Below, one piece after another: positions 32,778 to 41,353 of a DNA stretch of 64,000 nucleotides; the first letter of the stretch is position 1; each line of letters opens with the position of its first letter. Under the pieces are notes generated by a model. That model did not search any database. It was not told where the DNA came from and saw only the letters and a program-made list of their open reading frames with translations. The DNA lies in the NCBI GenBank assembly GCA_963843805.1, contig CAWJLY010000008.1:124001-188000 (forward strand), read 5' to 3'. Source of the DNA: Ideonella_A sp963843805 (GTDB taxonomy: Bacteria; Pseudomonadota; Gammaproteobacteria; Burkholderiales; Burkholderiaceae_C). A program made the translations under genes and the position numbers.

Positions 32778-32858
32778 CGCCGGATCCAGTCAGCACCAAA
32801 GCAGGAACTGTACCGCCAAGTCGGGCAATCGATTCGCCCGGCTGATATCCTGAAACAC

Positions 32859-34430
32859 ATGAACGAACAAGCAACCCAACATGGCAACGGCGCCGAGAGC
32901 CTGGTGCGCACGCTGGTCGGCAACGGCGTCGAAGTCTGTTTTACCAATCCGGGGACGTCGGAAATGCATTTCGTCGCGGCGCTCGATCGCATCGATGGCA
33001 TGCGCTGTGTGCTCGGCTTGTTCGAGGGGGTTGTGACTGGCGCGGCTGACGGTTATTACCGGATGGCGGGCAAACCCGCTTCGACGCTGCTGCACCTGGG
33101 GCCCGGCCTGGGCAACGGCCTGGCCAACCTGCACAACGCCAGGAAGGCCGGTTCGGGGATCGTCAATATCGTCGGCGAACATGCCCGTTATCACCTGGCC
33201 TTGGATGCGCCGTTGACCACCGATATCGAGGCGATCGCCGCGCCGATGTCGCATTGGGTGCGCACATCGCTCAGCTCGCAGGCCGTTGCCGAGGATGGTG
33301 CGGCTGCCATCACCGAGGCTCGTCAGCCACCCGGCCGCATCGCCACTTTGGTATTGCCGGCCGACACCGCCTGGGGTGAAGGCGGTGCGGTCGCGCACGC
33401 CGCGGAGCCTGCTGCACGGCGAATCGTCGACGAGTCGGCGATCGGTCAGGCGGCGGACGCGCTGACCAATGGCCGCCCGGCCGCCCTGCTGCTCGGCGAC
33501 CTGGCCGTCCGCGAGGAGGCGCTTCAGCTGGCGGGCCGCATCGCCGCCAAGACCGGCTGCCGGATCTTGTCGGAGTACGCGCTGCCGCGCCTGCAGCGCG
33601 GCGCGGGCCGAGTGCAGACCGAGCGCGTGCCCTACCCCGTCGATGGATCGCTCGCGCTGCTGAAAGATATCGGCGAGCTGGTGCTCGTCGGCGCAAAGAT
33701 TCCGGTCGCGTTCTTCGCCTATCCAGGCAAACCCGGCGTCCTGGTGCCTGAGACATGCCGCGTCAGCACGCTGGCTGAGCGGGCCGATGACCAACTGGCG
33801 GCGCTGCAGGCCTTGGTCGAACGGCTCGGGGCGATGGCCACCGCGCCCGCACACATTGCCGCGGCTCAGCGGCCGGCGCTACCCAGCGGGGCGATCACTG
33901 CCGAAGGCATCGGTGCGGTGCTTGGCGCGATGCTTCCCGAACATGCGATCGTCATCGACGAGGCGGTCACCACCGGCCGCGGCTTCGGCCAGCCGACTGC
34001 CGGCGCGCCGCCACACGACTGGCTCAGCATCGTCGGCGGATCGATCGGATTCGGCCTGCCCGCCGCCACCGGTGCAGCAATCGCCTCGCCTGGGCGGCCG
34101 GTGATCGCGCTCGAAGGCGACGGCAGCGCGATGTATACCTTGCAGGCCTTGTGGACGATGGCGCGCGAGAGCCTCGACGTGAAAGTGCTGGTCTTCGCCA
34201 ATCGCCGCTACCAGATCCTGCAGGGTGAGCTGACCAATGTCGGTGCCGGAATGCCGGGCCGCAAGGCCAGCGGCATGTTGAGCCTCGACCGGCCCAATCT
34301 CGATTGGGTATCGCTGGCCCGCGGCCATGGCCTCCCCGCCTCACGCGTCGACGATCTCGACGGCCTGGCCAAAGCATTCGGCCGTGCCCTCTCGACCCCC
34401 GGGCCCTGTCTGATCGAGGTGATCTGTTGA
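32859..34430 (+). CDS. Acetolactate synthase-like TPP-dependent enzyme
   Basis: 523 residues, chosen from the ATG at MNEQATQHGNG because the upstream extension overlaps the promoter of the divergent hydrolase. Three-domain thiamine diphosphate enzyme. Visible features are the N-terminal pyrimidine-binding domain with the catalytic Glu in VLGLFEGVVTGAADGYYRM, and the C-terminal TPP/Mg motif from EGDGSAMYTLQALW to FANRRYQ. Annotated relatives are called acetolactate synthase large subunit, but they are shorter than the biosynthetic IlvB and have no IlvN partner here. Benzoylformate decarboxylase-like or another 2-keto acid activity is equally possible. Confidence 0.8.
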   Translation: MNEQATQHGNGAESLVRTLVGNGVEVCFTNPGTSEMHFVAALDRIDGMRCVLGLFEGVVTGAADGYYRMAGKPASTLLHLGPGLGNGLANLHNARKAGSGIVNIVGEHARYHLALDAPLTTDIEAIAAPMSHWVRTSLSSQAVAEDGAAAITEARQPPGRIATLVLPADTAWGEGGAVAHAAEPAARRIVDESAIGQAADALTNGRPAALLLGDLAVREEALQLAGRIAAKTGCRILSEYALPRLQRGAGRVQTERVPYPVDGSLALLKDIGELVLVGAKIPVAFFAYPGKPGVLVPETCRVSTLAERADDQLAALQALVERLGAMATAPAHIAAAQRPALPSGAITAEGIGAVLGAMLPEHAIVIDEAVTTGRGFGQPTAGAPPHDWLSIVGGSIGFGLPAATGAAIASPGRPVIALEGDGSAMYTLQALWTMARESLDVKVLVFANRRYQILQGELTNVGAGMPGRKASGMLSLDRPNLDWVSLARGHGLPASRVDDLDGLAKAFGRALSTPGPCLIEVIC

Positions 34431-35290
34431 TGCATGGCATTGCAATGTCCGTCGATCAGAGACATTTGCATTGAAGCTTCCGAGGTAACCCGCACCGCCC
34501 GGCAAGGCGCGCTGATCCAGGCCCCGGCTCTGCCGGCATGCTGGCGGCACGAAGCGAAGTCGACGATTCTGAACGCTCGACCCGACACCGTCGAAACGCA
34601 GTGCCCGGTGCCAGTGCCAGCGGAATGGGCGTGCCGGTTCAGCGGTCGCTCGTAGACAGCAATCGACTCGTCGACGTCGTTTGCCGCGGATTCCCCCGGG
34701 CATCGGGCGGAGCGTGAGCGTTGCAGCGGGGTGTCCTGTTCCGTTCATGTCCCCCGGGGCCGAATCACCCTGCGCGATTGGTCCAGGGTCGAACGTCCCC
34801 TCCTCCTCTACTTCACTCCACAGGGCACCCCGCCGCAGCGCTCTGGCCACCGCTGTGCGTGTTGAAGACCGCCGCGCGCGCAAGCGACTCAAGCGACAGC
34901 GCACAGTGCACGATCGGCGGTCTCATCCAGGCCAACCGGCGACGGCCGGCCCTCGAAACTGCCCGACCCAAATTGGCCGGACGAATCTGTCTCGTACGTC
35001 AGCAAGGTGGTGTCGAATTCACCTGCAAGGACCTGCTATCGGCCATCAGTTGCCGGTGGCGACAGGCAGCTTCCTGGCAGCCCGTCTTATCGAAGTCGCG
35101 GCGCAAGCAACGAAGCAACCGCATGCGGGCCCGCAGAACGGGGCCCCGCAGAGGGAGGCGCACACAGGCAGGCAGCACTCTGAGCAATTGAGACGAGACG
35201 CGCGACTTGAGACCGTCCGAGGCCATCACCTCTGGAGCCTCGCGTGCAAGCCATCGGCCGGCAGCCCCAGCGGGCGCCGGATGGCGCCCC
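34431..35290. other. Gene-poor stretch between TPP enzyme and transposase remnant
   Basis: I find no recognisable protein. Open frames exist on both strands but have no family signature, no good ribosome-binding site and the composition expected from random high-GC DNA. The stretch contains the left copy of the 70-bp inverted element (34746-34814). Confidence 0.5.
34746..34814 (+). repeat. Left copy of a 70-bp inverted element
   Basis: Starts CATGTCCCCCGGG and ends CCCTCCTCCTCTACTTC; both blocks recur in the same order and spacing on the opposite strand at 39460-39529. The middle is only partly similar. The element points inward, towards the transposase remnant. Confidence 0.7.
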
Positions 35291-35750
35291 TGTCCACTAC
35301 GAGCGCCACCGCCCGGAACAGACCACGCTGCACCCCTGGTGCAACACGCCGCAACCATCTTCGCCCAGGCCGAAGACGCTGCCGGCGCCGACCTGCCGCG
35401 GTTCGTCAAAGACGAGTTCGCGCCTTCTTCGAACGTGGCATCCTGGCGCATGGCTCCTTGGCCTGCACTGCGGCGACTGCGGCCACGACAAACTTGTGGC
35501 GTTCAGCTGCAAACGACGCGGGTTTTGCCCGTCGTGCGGAGCTCGGTGCATTGGCGCAGGCGGCGGCGCACCGGGCCGACCATGTCATCCCGCACGTGCC
35601 GGTGCGCCAGTGGGTGCGATCGCTGCCGATCCCCTGCGCCTGCTGCTGGCCGCACAGCCCAAGCTGGTGGCGTCGGTGCTGCAGGTGGCGCGTGATCACG
35701 CGCCACCTGCTCGGCCAGCCGGGCTCAAGTCTAAGGACGCCGTGAGGTGA
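35290..35750 (+). pseudogene. IS91-family transposase remnant
   Basis: Pieces of the N-terminal part of an IS91-type (Y2) transposase appear in order but in alternating frames: YERHRPEQTTL, LVQHAATIFAQAEDAAGADL, DLPRFVKDEF, AFFERGILAHG, the zinc-binding CGDCGHDKLVAFSCKRRGF with CPSCGAR, DHVIPHVPVRQWV, LPIPLRLLLAAQPKLV and VITRHLLGQPG. About six frame changes occur within 450 bp, and the catalytic C-terminal half is missing; the reading ends just before the cupin gene. Because the neighbouring genes are intact, this looks like real decay of a truncated element, unlike the scattered single-base breaks at the left of the window. Confidence 0.8.
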
Positions 35751-35754
35751 GAAG

Positions 35755-36210
35755 CTACTTCTTGACGCGCGGATCGTCCGCCTGATTGACGTAGGTGATG
35801 GTCCAGGGTCCGACGCCATGGAGCTGGAGCACGGTCTCGCCCTTGTTCCACGCGAAGTGGCGCATCTCGGCCGGCCAGTGACCGAATGTTCCCGCGGGCA
35901 TCTCGCGAGTCTTCGACGCGTCGAAGGTTTCGCCCATGCCTAGGTTGAAAATCCCCGAGATGACCGTGATTCGCTCCACCTTCGGATGGGTATGGGGCGC
36001 GATCCTGAAGCCGTCTGGAAACCACAGCCGCATGACGAACGGGCCTTCCTTGGCAGGATCGCCTTCCAGCACCGCAAACTTCGCGCCGGGCTGCAGCGAA
36101 CCGGGGCCATCCCGCCACTTGATCTCGGCAGGCGGATAAAGGGCCATGTCCTGGCCAAAGGTTGGAGCGGCAAACATCATGACTACAGACAACAGAACGA
36201 ATGAGCGCAT
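35755..36210 (-). CDS. Secreted cupin-domain protein
   Basis: 151 residues from the ATG at MRSFVLLSVVMMFAAPTFGQ, which has a near-perfect AGGAGGAACCCC ribosome-binding site; the longer reading upstream is rejected for that reason. The signal peptide ends at FGQ, so the protein is periplasmic. It is a single cupin barrel with the first metal-binding block APHTHPKVERITVISG followed by the Glu/Gly positions of motif 1 and GHWPAEMRHFAW as motif 2 (His retained). Substrate not predictable. It lies in the accessory segment with cytochrome c' and the CadC-like regulator. Confidence 0.85.
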   Translation of the reverse strand: MRSFVLLSVVMMFAAPTFGQDMALYPPAEIKWRDGPGSLQPGAKFAVLEGDPAKEGPFVMRLWFPDGFRIAPHTHPKVERITVISGIFNLGMGETFDASKTREMPAGTFGHWPAEMRHFAWNKGETVLQLHGVGPWTITYVNQADDPRVKK

Positions 36211-36602
36211 GGGGTTCCTCCTGGGATAATCGAATCTAAGAAGCGGACGCGACGCCGACGTTGGGCAACTCAATTTAGACCTCCAGACACTGCGGCCAGG
36301 AAATCCGGTTCTGCAAGAGCTCCGACGGCATCGATCTCGCAGTGACAATGGGGCCGGTGTGGCCTACGTCGAGGCGGGCCAAGACACACCGGTCGTGTCT
36401 TGAGAACGACGGCGGCGCAGGATCGGCTATGCATCATTTGTGCTCCCGACGATGTTGCTCCGTGCGGTCTTGCCTCGCCGACCGGGCAAGACGAGAATTC
36501 TCCAGGCCGACCAACGAGCCACACAGAGACGAGTTGCCGCGTTCGACGGCGGAAAAGAATGAGCCGGGTCATCTCTGATCTCCTCTTGATTGCAAGCACG
36601 CT
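36211..36602. other. Intergenic stretch upstream of the cupin gene
   Basis: About 390 bp without a recognised gene. It holds the cupin promoter region, including AGACCTCCAGA at 36277-36287, identical to an 11-mer in the palindrome in front of the CadC-like regulator. Downstream of the cytochrome c' gene I see no clear terminator. Confidence 0.45.
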
Positions 36603-37079
36603 TCAGTTGCGCATGAAGTTCGTGTGACAGGCGACGCACGCGGGGGTGACCAAGACATAGGCCGCCTTGACCTGTTCCAGCGAGCCGCTCTGGGCCGCTG
36701 CCACTAGACCGGCGATGGACCGGCGCGACGCCTCGGCGCGCTGCTGGAACACCTCGGGTTGCGTCCATATTTCGGGCTTCGCCTTCGATTCCGCACTGCC
36801 CGATCCAGGCGGGAAGACGTCGTAGGCAGTGGCAGCCACGCGCGCCAAATCGTCTGCGGCCTGGCGCGCATCGTCCGGGCGCCACGGTGCCATGCCGTAG
36901 ACCATCATCTCGATCCGGTGCGCGTTACGGACCAACGCTCCCATGACGGCTCGCCGGTCGTCGATGGCCTTCTTGGCTTCCTCAACTGAAAGCTGGCGGA
37001 CCTGTGCCCAGGCGATCGGAACGCCCGCCAACCAGGCGCAGATCCAGGTCGTTGCAGCAAGCCTTGTCGTTATCCGCAT
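36603..37079 (-). CDS. Cytochrome c' (class II c-type cytochrome)
   Basis: 158 residues with a Sec signal peptide (cleavage after VPIAWAQ). The single haem motif CVACH lies near the C-terminus in TPACVACHTNFMRN, the class II arrangement, and the rest is helical, matching the four-helix cytochrome c' fold (RRAVMGALVRNAHRIEMM near the start). GGAGG precedes the ATG. Known family members bind NO or CO in the periplasm; electron transfer or NO protection is possible here. Divergently transcribed from the CadC-like regulator, with a 14-bp palindrome between them. Confidence 0.9.
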   Translation of the reverse strand: MRITTRLAATTWICAWLAGVPIAWAQVRQLSVEEAKKAIDDRRAVMGALVRNAHRIEMMVYGMAPWRPDDARQAADDLARVAATAYDVFPPGSGSAESKAKPEIWTQPEVFQQRAEASRRSIAGLVAAAQSGSLEQVKAAYVLVTPACVACHTNFMRN

Positions 37080-37135
37080 CTTTGTCCTCCGTTCGGTGCT
37101 TCGTGATCAGTGAACGTCCTGCAGAATAGGGATCA

Positions 37136-37149
37136 GACCTCCAGAGGTC
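37136..37149. promoter_or_regulatory. Palindrome GACCTCCAGAGGTC, candidate operator
   Basis: A perfect 6+2+6 dyad lies in the 123-bp divergent promoter region between cytochrome c' and the CadC-like regulator. Its left part, AGACCTCCAGA, recurs upstream of the cupin gene at 36277-36287. The local regulator is the natural candidate binder. Confidence 0.45.
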
Positions 37150-37202
37150 CCGAAAGCAGACGAAATCAGCGGTAAAGCAGCCCCAAAAGGGCGTGGGGAG
37201 CG

Positions 37203-38891
37203 ATGAGCGCATCAGTTGAACGCGTGTTGCACTTGGACGGACTGGCCTTCGACCCAGTCAGCGGCGTTCTCGACATTGGAGGGCGCACCACCACGTTGCG
37301 TCCGCGAACGGCCGCGGTCTTTGCGCACCTGCTTCGCCGCACGGGTCAGGTGGTGACAAAGGACGAGCTGCTCGCGGTCGTATGGTCCGATGTCGTTGTG
37401 ACCGAGGACTCGCTGGTCCAGTGCGTCAAGGAGATTCGTAGGGCCTTGGGCGACACGGGGCGCGACTGGATCCGAACCCTGCCGAGGCAGGGCTACGCGA
37501 TGGTCGGGCAAACTCCAGCCTCCACTCGTGAAGCACGGGCGGCATCAGCGGCGGCATCGGCGAGAAGTCCGAGATGGTGGACGCTGCCAGTCCTATGGAT
37601 GCGCTTGGCTCTCGTCGGTGCGCTTGCAATCGCGGTCGCCTGGCTCGTCATGCGGCCTTCCCCGACGACGAGCGGCCCGCCGTCGATGTCCGTGGTTGTG
37701 CTGCCACTGCAGATCACCGGTGGCGATTCCCGACAGGACTATGTTGCCGACGCGCTGACGGACGACATCACGGTAGACGTGTCGCGCATCACCGGGAGCT
37801 TCGTAATCGGGCGCAGCACAGCCGCGCGGTACCGCGGGCGCGCTGTCGATGCCCGCGACGTGGGTCGCGAACTCGGCGTGCGCTACGTGCTGGAAGGCCG
37901 TCTCGACCGGCGCGGGGACGACGTGCAACTGGCGATGCAACTTGTGGAGGCCTCCAGCGGGCGGGCAGTCTGGAACGAACGTTTCAACGGTCGGCTCGGA
38001 GACCTCGCGAGCCTGCACCGGCAAGTGACCGGCACCGTAGCGCGCTCGCTGCAGTTGCGCATGGTCGAGGTGGACGGTGCGCGCGCCGTCGAGCGCGGAT
38101 CCCAGGGCGCCGCCGCCGCGGATCTGGCGCTGCAGGCCTCTTGGTACATCCGCCGCCACACCGGCGAGGACATCGCGACCGCCCGAGAATTGTTGCAGTT
38201 CGCTGTCGAACAGGATCCGCAGTCGGTGCTCGCGTGGACGCTGCTTGCGCAGACCTACGCGCACGACGTGGCGCTGCGGCGCAACTCGCTGCGTGGTGCA
38301 TCACGCGACGAGACGCTGCGCCTGGGTCTGGAGGCCGCGGAGCGGGCCTACATGCTCGACCCCAGCCACACCGGCGCGATCGGTGCACGGGCGCGCATCC
38401 TGTCGTATCTGGGGCGGACCGACGAGTCTTTGCAAATGCTGGAAAAGCTTCTGTCGCTGAACCCGAACGATGCCGCCGCGTGGTTCATGCGCAGCTACAC
38501 CTACGTGACGCTCGGGTCGCAGGAAGAGGCGATCAGGGCCGGCCTCGAAGCCGTGCGAATCAGCCCCAGGGACCACGAGTTGGCCGGTTTCTACGTCGTG
38601 CTGGCGGCTGCCAATCTCTACTTGGGTCGCGACGACCAGGCCTTGCACTGGGCCAGCAAGTCCGCCCTGGAGCACCCGAAGTTCAGCATCGCGCACTCTT
38701 GGATCGCCAGCGCTGCGGCGTTGGGGGGTGACACCGCCATGGCCAAGACCGCACTGGCAGAATTCCGCCGGCTGCAGCCGGACTACACCATCGCGTCGCT
38801 GCGCGGCGAACGACTGTGCGCCAATGATGTCTGTCGTGCACAGCGCGAGCGCTACTACGAAGGGCTAGCCAAGGCTGGACTGGCGCAGTAG
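37203..38891 (+). CDS. CadC-like transmembrane regulator with TPR domain
   Basis: 562 residues. The N-terminal winged helix of OmpR/PhoB type (LRPRTAAVFAHLLRRTGQVV, VTEDSLVQCVKEIRRAL, RTLPRQGYAMVG) is cytoplasmic. One membrane helix lies at about 131-152 (MRLALVGALAIAVAWLVM). Then comes a periplasmic part with a TolB/adenylate-cyclase-associated segment (SVVVLPLQITGGDSRQDYVA, YVLEGRLDRRGDDVQL) and TPR-like helices to the end. No kinase or phospho-Asp is present, so it is a one-component membrane-bound regulator. It starts 123 bp from the divergent cytochrome c' gene and probably controls it and the cupin. Confidence 0.85.
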   Translation: MSASVERVLHLDGLAFDPVSGVLDIGGRTTTLRPRTAAVFAHLLRRTGQVVTKDELLAVVWSDVVVTEDSLVQCVKEIRRALGDTGRDWIRTLPRQGYAMVGQTPASTREARAASAAASARSPRWWTLPVLWMRLALVGALAIAVAWLVMRPSPTTSGPPSMSVVVLPLQITGGDSRQDYVADALTDDITVDVSRITGSFVIGRSTAARYRGRAVDARDVGRELGVRYVLEGRLDRRGDDVQLAMQLVEASSGRAVWNERFNGRLGDLASLHRQVTGTVARSLQLRMVEVDGARAVERGSQGAAAADLALQASWYIRRHTGEDIATARELLQFAVEQDPQSVLAWTLLAQTYAHDVALRRNSLRGASRDETLRLGLEAAERAYMLDPSHTGAIGARARILSYLGRTDESLQMLEKLLSLNPNDAAAWFMRSYTYVTLGSQEEAIRAGLEAVRISPRDHELAGFYVVLAAANLYLGRDDQALHWASKSALEHPKFSIAHSWIASAAALGGDTAMAKTALAEFRRLQPDYTIASLRGERLCANDVCRAQRERYYEGLAKAGLAQ

Positions 38892-39708
38892 CCGACCGGG
38901 TGCCCCGCTGCAGGGGTAGCGCAAAGGACGTGCTGGAAGGCTACGACGTTTCATCGATGTTCGTTGGAGCCGGCGGCCAATGCAAGCCGACCAGACCACC
39001 GTACGAGCTCCGAATGTCCCTTAGTGGCCGGGGGCCGGTACCCACGAGTGGCAGCTGGCGGCACGACGCTTCGCGCCCGACGCCCCAGGCGTAACCGGAA
39101 GCGGCTGCTGCCCAGCGCCTTGCTATCGCTCCGGTCTGCCTGAAAGGGGCCTTCTCCGAACCGGCTCCCACCTCCTCGCGCGGAATCGCTCGCTGAGCGG
39201 CCGCTTTCGGACATCCAATTAAGCCGAAGCCTGGACCGCTCCGGGTCGGCAGCGTGAGTTCCCTCGGGCCTGCCGCAGACGCCGCGCCGTGGCATCGCAC
39301 GGGCACATGTTGGACAAACCTTGACGCTTTACGTCAATCGTTTCCGCTTCGCCACACACGTCCGGCGGCGCGCAAGCGCTGAGTCGTCCACGCGCCTGTC
39401 GAAGGCCCAGGCAAACAACAGCGCTGACAAGCTCGGGGTGGTGGGGTGCTGGCTGACCGGAAGTAGAGGAGGAGGGCCGGATCGGGTTGACCCGGGGCGC
39501 GCGGTGAGTGAACCGGCCCGGGGGACATGGAGGTCAGCCAGTGCCCCACCGCCCCGAGCCCTCTCCGCGCTCAGCACAAGAACAGCGATCGGCAGATCGG
39601 TAGTCCGATGCCGCGGTCGACGATTTCTGCCGCAATCCGCGCTCGAACAAAAGCACCAACGAGTGCAGAATCCACTGCGTTGGCCCGAAACGCTGCAGAC
39701 GGTTCAAC
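38892..39708. other. Gene-poor stretch with right inverted element
   Basis: About 820 bp without a recognisable gene on either strand. It contains TTGACGCTTTACGTCAA (39321-39337), a dyad with 6-bp arms, and the right copy of the 70-bp inverted element. Open frames here have no family signature. Confidence 0.5.
39460..39529 (-). repeat. Right copy of a 70-bp inverted element
   Basis: On the minus strand it begins CATGTCCCCCGGG and ends CCCTCCTCCTCTACTTC, matching the left copy at 34746-34814 in order and spacing (70 against 69 bp). It points inward, so the pair brackets 4.8 kb holding the transposase remnant, cupin, cytochrome c' and the CadC-like gene. Confidence 0.7.
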
Positions 39709-39978
39709 TCATCTGCCGAATCGCGCCAGGCTCAGTTGACGCGCCCGGGCGGCGACTTCTTCGCGCGAGCGCGGTTGCGCGCTGGTCACCAGTGATCCGA
39801 TCAACACACGCGCCGATGCGGCGACCTGGTCAACCGCCTGCTCGAATGCCGCCTCGTTGGCTTTCGATGGCACATTGAATCCGCTCAGCTTGCGAACGAA
39901 CTGCAAGGCGGCATCGCGAATCTCCAGTTCGCTGGCCGGCGGTTCGAAGTTGAACAGGGTCCGGATATTTCTGCACAT
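39709..39978 (-). CDS. DUF2277 family protein
   Basis: 89 residues from the ATG at MCRNIRTLFNFEPPAS, the conserved family start. The core LQFVRKLSGFNVPSKANEAA is almost invariant in DUF2277 proteins, followed by a helix and the segment PRSREEVAARAR. Small, soluble, probably helical. No function is known for the family. It is the first conserved gene to the right of the bracketed accessory segment. Confidence 0.9.
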   Translation of the reverse strand: MCRNIRTLFNFEPPASELEIRDAALQFVRKLSGFNVPSKANEAAFEQAVDQVAASARVLIGSLVTSAQPRSREEVAARARQLSLARFGR

Positions 39979-40279
39979 GCGGATTGGCCTCGACCGGGCG
40001 TGATTGTTGAAGAAACCTGGCAACTGTTGGCGGCCGCCATCGTCCAGCGGGTGCGCCGCAACGCTTCTGTCGATGCGGTCGGGCCGATCGTAGCCGTTTC
40101 CAACGGCGGTTGGCGTTCCCGACGCGGCGACGCCAACGGCCCTTGCCAGCGTCTTGCAGCATGACGACAGATTGAACTCCGGTCAGCGGTCGAGCTCCAA
40201 TCCTGCGCGCTGCGCAATGACGCCCGCTCGCTGTTCACTGCGATGCAGTCGCTTCGAAAAATCAACCGGGGACCTTTCC
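39979..40279. other. Divergent intergenic region DUF2277-SDR
   Basis: About 300 bp between divergent genes; it must contain both promoters. I see no repeat, RNA or additional gene in it. Confidence 0.4.
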
Positions 40280-41089
40280 ATGGATCATTCGCAAAACCGC
40301 TTGCAGGGCCAGATTGCCCTGGTCACCGGCGCCACCTCCGGAATCGGCGCCGGTGTTGCCGTTGCACTGGCAGCGGCCGGCGCGATTGTCGCGGTCAATC
40401 ACCGGGGCTCGGCTGACAAGGCGGCGGATGTGCTGCGCCGCATCGAGTTGGCCGGCGGCGTGGCGCTGCCGGTCAGGGCCGATGTGTCGGTCGAGGCCGA
40501 TGTGGTGCAGATGTTCGACGAAGTCGTGCGCCGGCATGGTCGCATCGATATCGTGGTTGCCAATGCCGGGGTGCAAAAGGACTCCGCGCTGGCCGAAATG
40601 AGCCTGCGCCAATGGCAAGCGGTGATCGATATCAACCTGACCGGGCAGTTTCTCTGCGCGCGCGAGGCGGTACGGCATTTTCTGAAGCAGGACGCCTCGC
40701 CGGCATCGCGGTCGCGCGGCAAGATCATCTGCATGAGTTCGGTGCATGAGCTGATCCCCTGGGCCGGCCACGTCAACTATGCGGCGTCGAAAGGCGGCGT
40801 CATGCAGCTGATGAAAAGCCTGGCCCTCGAAGTGGCCGATCGCGGCATCCGGGTCAACGGCATCGCGCCCGGCGCCATCCGCACATCGATCAACGAAGCC
40901 GCGTGGTCGGACCAAGATGCACTGGCCGCCTTGCTGAAACTGATTCCCTATGGCCGCATTGGTGAATCCGACGATATCGCGCGCGCCGCTGTCTGGCTGG
41001 CATCCGACGAGGCCGACTACATCACCGGAACCACACTGTTCGTCGATGGTGGCATGAGCCTGTACCCGGGGTTCAAGGACAACGGCTGA
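40280..41089 (+). CDS. SDR-family oxidoreductase (glucose dehydrogenase-like)
   Basis: 269 residues. Classical short-chain dehydrogenase: cofactor motif VTGATSGIGAG, NAG motif VVANAGVQKDSAL, catalytic Ser in IICMSSVHELIPW and the YxxxK pair in VNYAASKGGVMQLMKSLALE, then RVNGIAPGAIRT. The C-terminus is of the common type (YITGTTLFVDGGMSLYPGF). Relatives are often called glucose 1-dehydrogenase or 3-oxoacyl reductase; the sequence alone does not fix the substrate. The longer upstream reading lacks SDR character. Confidence 0.88.
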   Translation: MDHSQNRLQGQIALVTGATSGIGAGVAVALAAAGAIVAVNHRGSADKAADVLRRIELAGGVALPVRADVSVEADVVQMFDEVVRRHGRIDIVVANAGVQKDSALAEMSLRQWQAVIDINLTGQFLCAREAVRHFLKQDASPASRSRGKIICMSSVHELIPWAGHVNYAASKGGVMQLMKSLALEVADRGIRVNGIAPGAIRTSINEAAWSDQDALAALLKLIPYGRIGESDDIARAAVWLASDEADYITGTTLFVDGGMSLYPGFKDNG

Positions 41090-41353
41090 CGGTCGCTGCT
41101 GCTCACTCGGTGCCGCCACTGGCGCCCGGCAGACCTGCTGCAGCGCGAGGCCGGTGTGCCAGCACCGCCGGCCGAAACGGCGACAATCCGGCGATGAGTC
41201 CCCCTGCTTTCGACCGTTACCAATTGCCCGACGCTGCGATCAGCGGCGCGACAGCCTTGCCCGTTTCCGGATGATCTTGGTGAAAAAGCCGCCTTGCGGC
41301 CTGACTGGCACGATTTCGACCATCGACGGCCCGATCGTTCGTCTGTCCGACGC

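Noticed and set aside
32655..32858. N-terminal extension of the TPP enzyme
   Set aside because: Overlaps the promoter and start of the divergent RsbQ-like gene and does not resemble the family; the ATG at 32859 gives the normal start.
34434..34904. Possible genes in both strands after the TPP enzyme
   Set aside because: No family signature, ribosome-binding site or codon bias; overlapping frames on both strands are equally long.
36270..36599. Minus-strand open frame between cytochrome c' and cupin
   Set aside because: Arg/Pro-rich random composition, no recognised domain.
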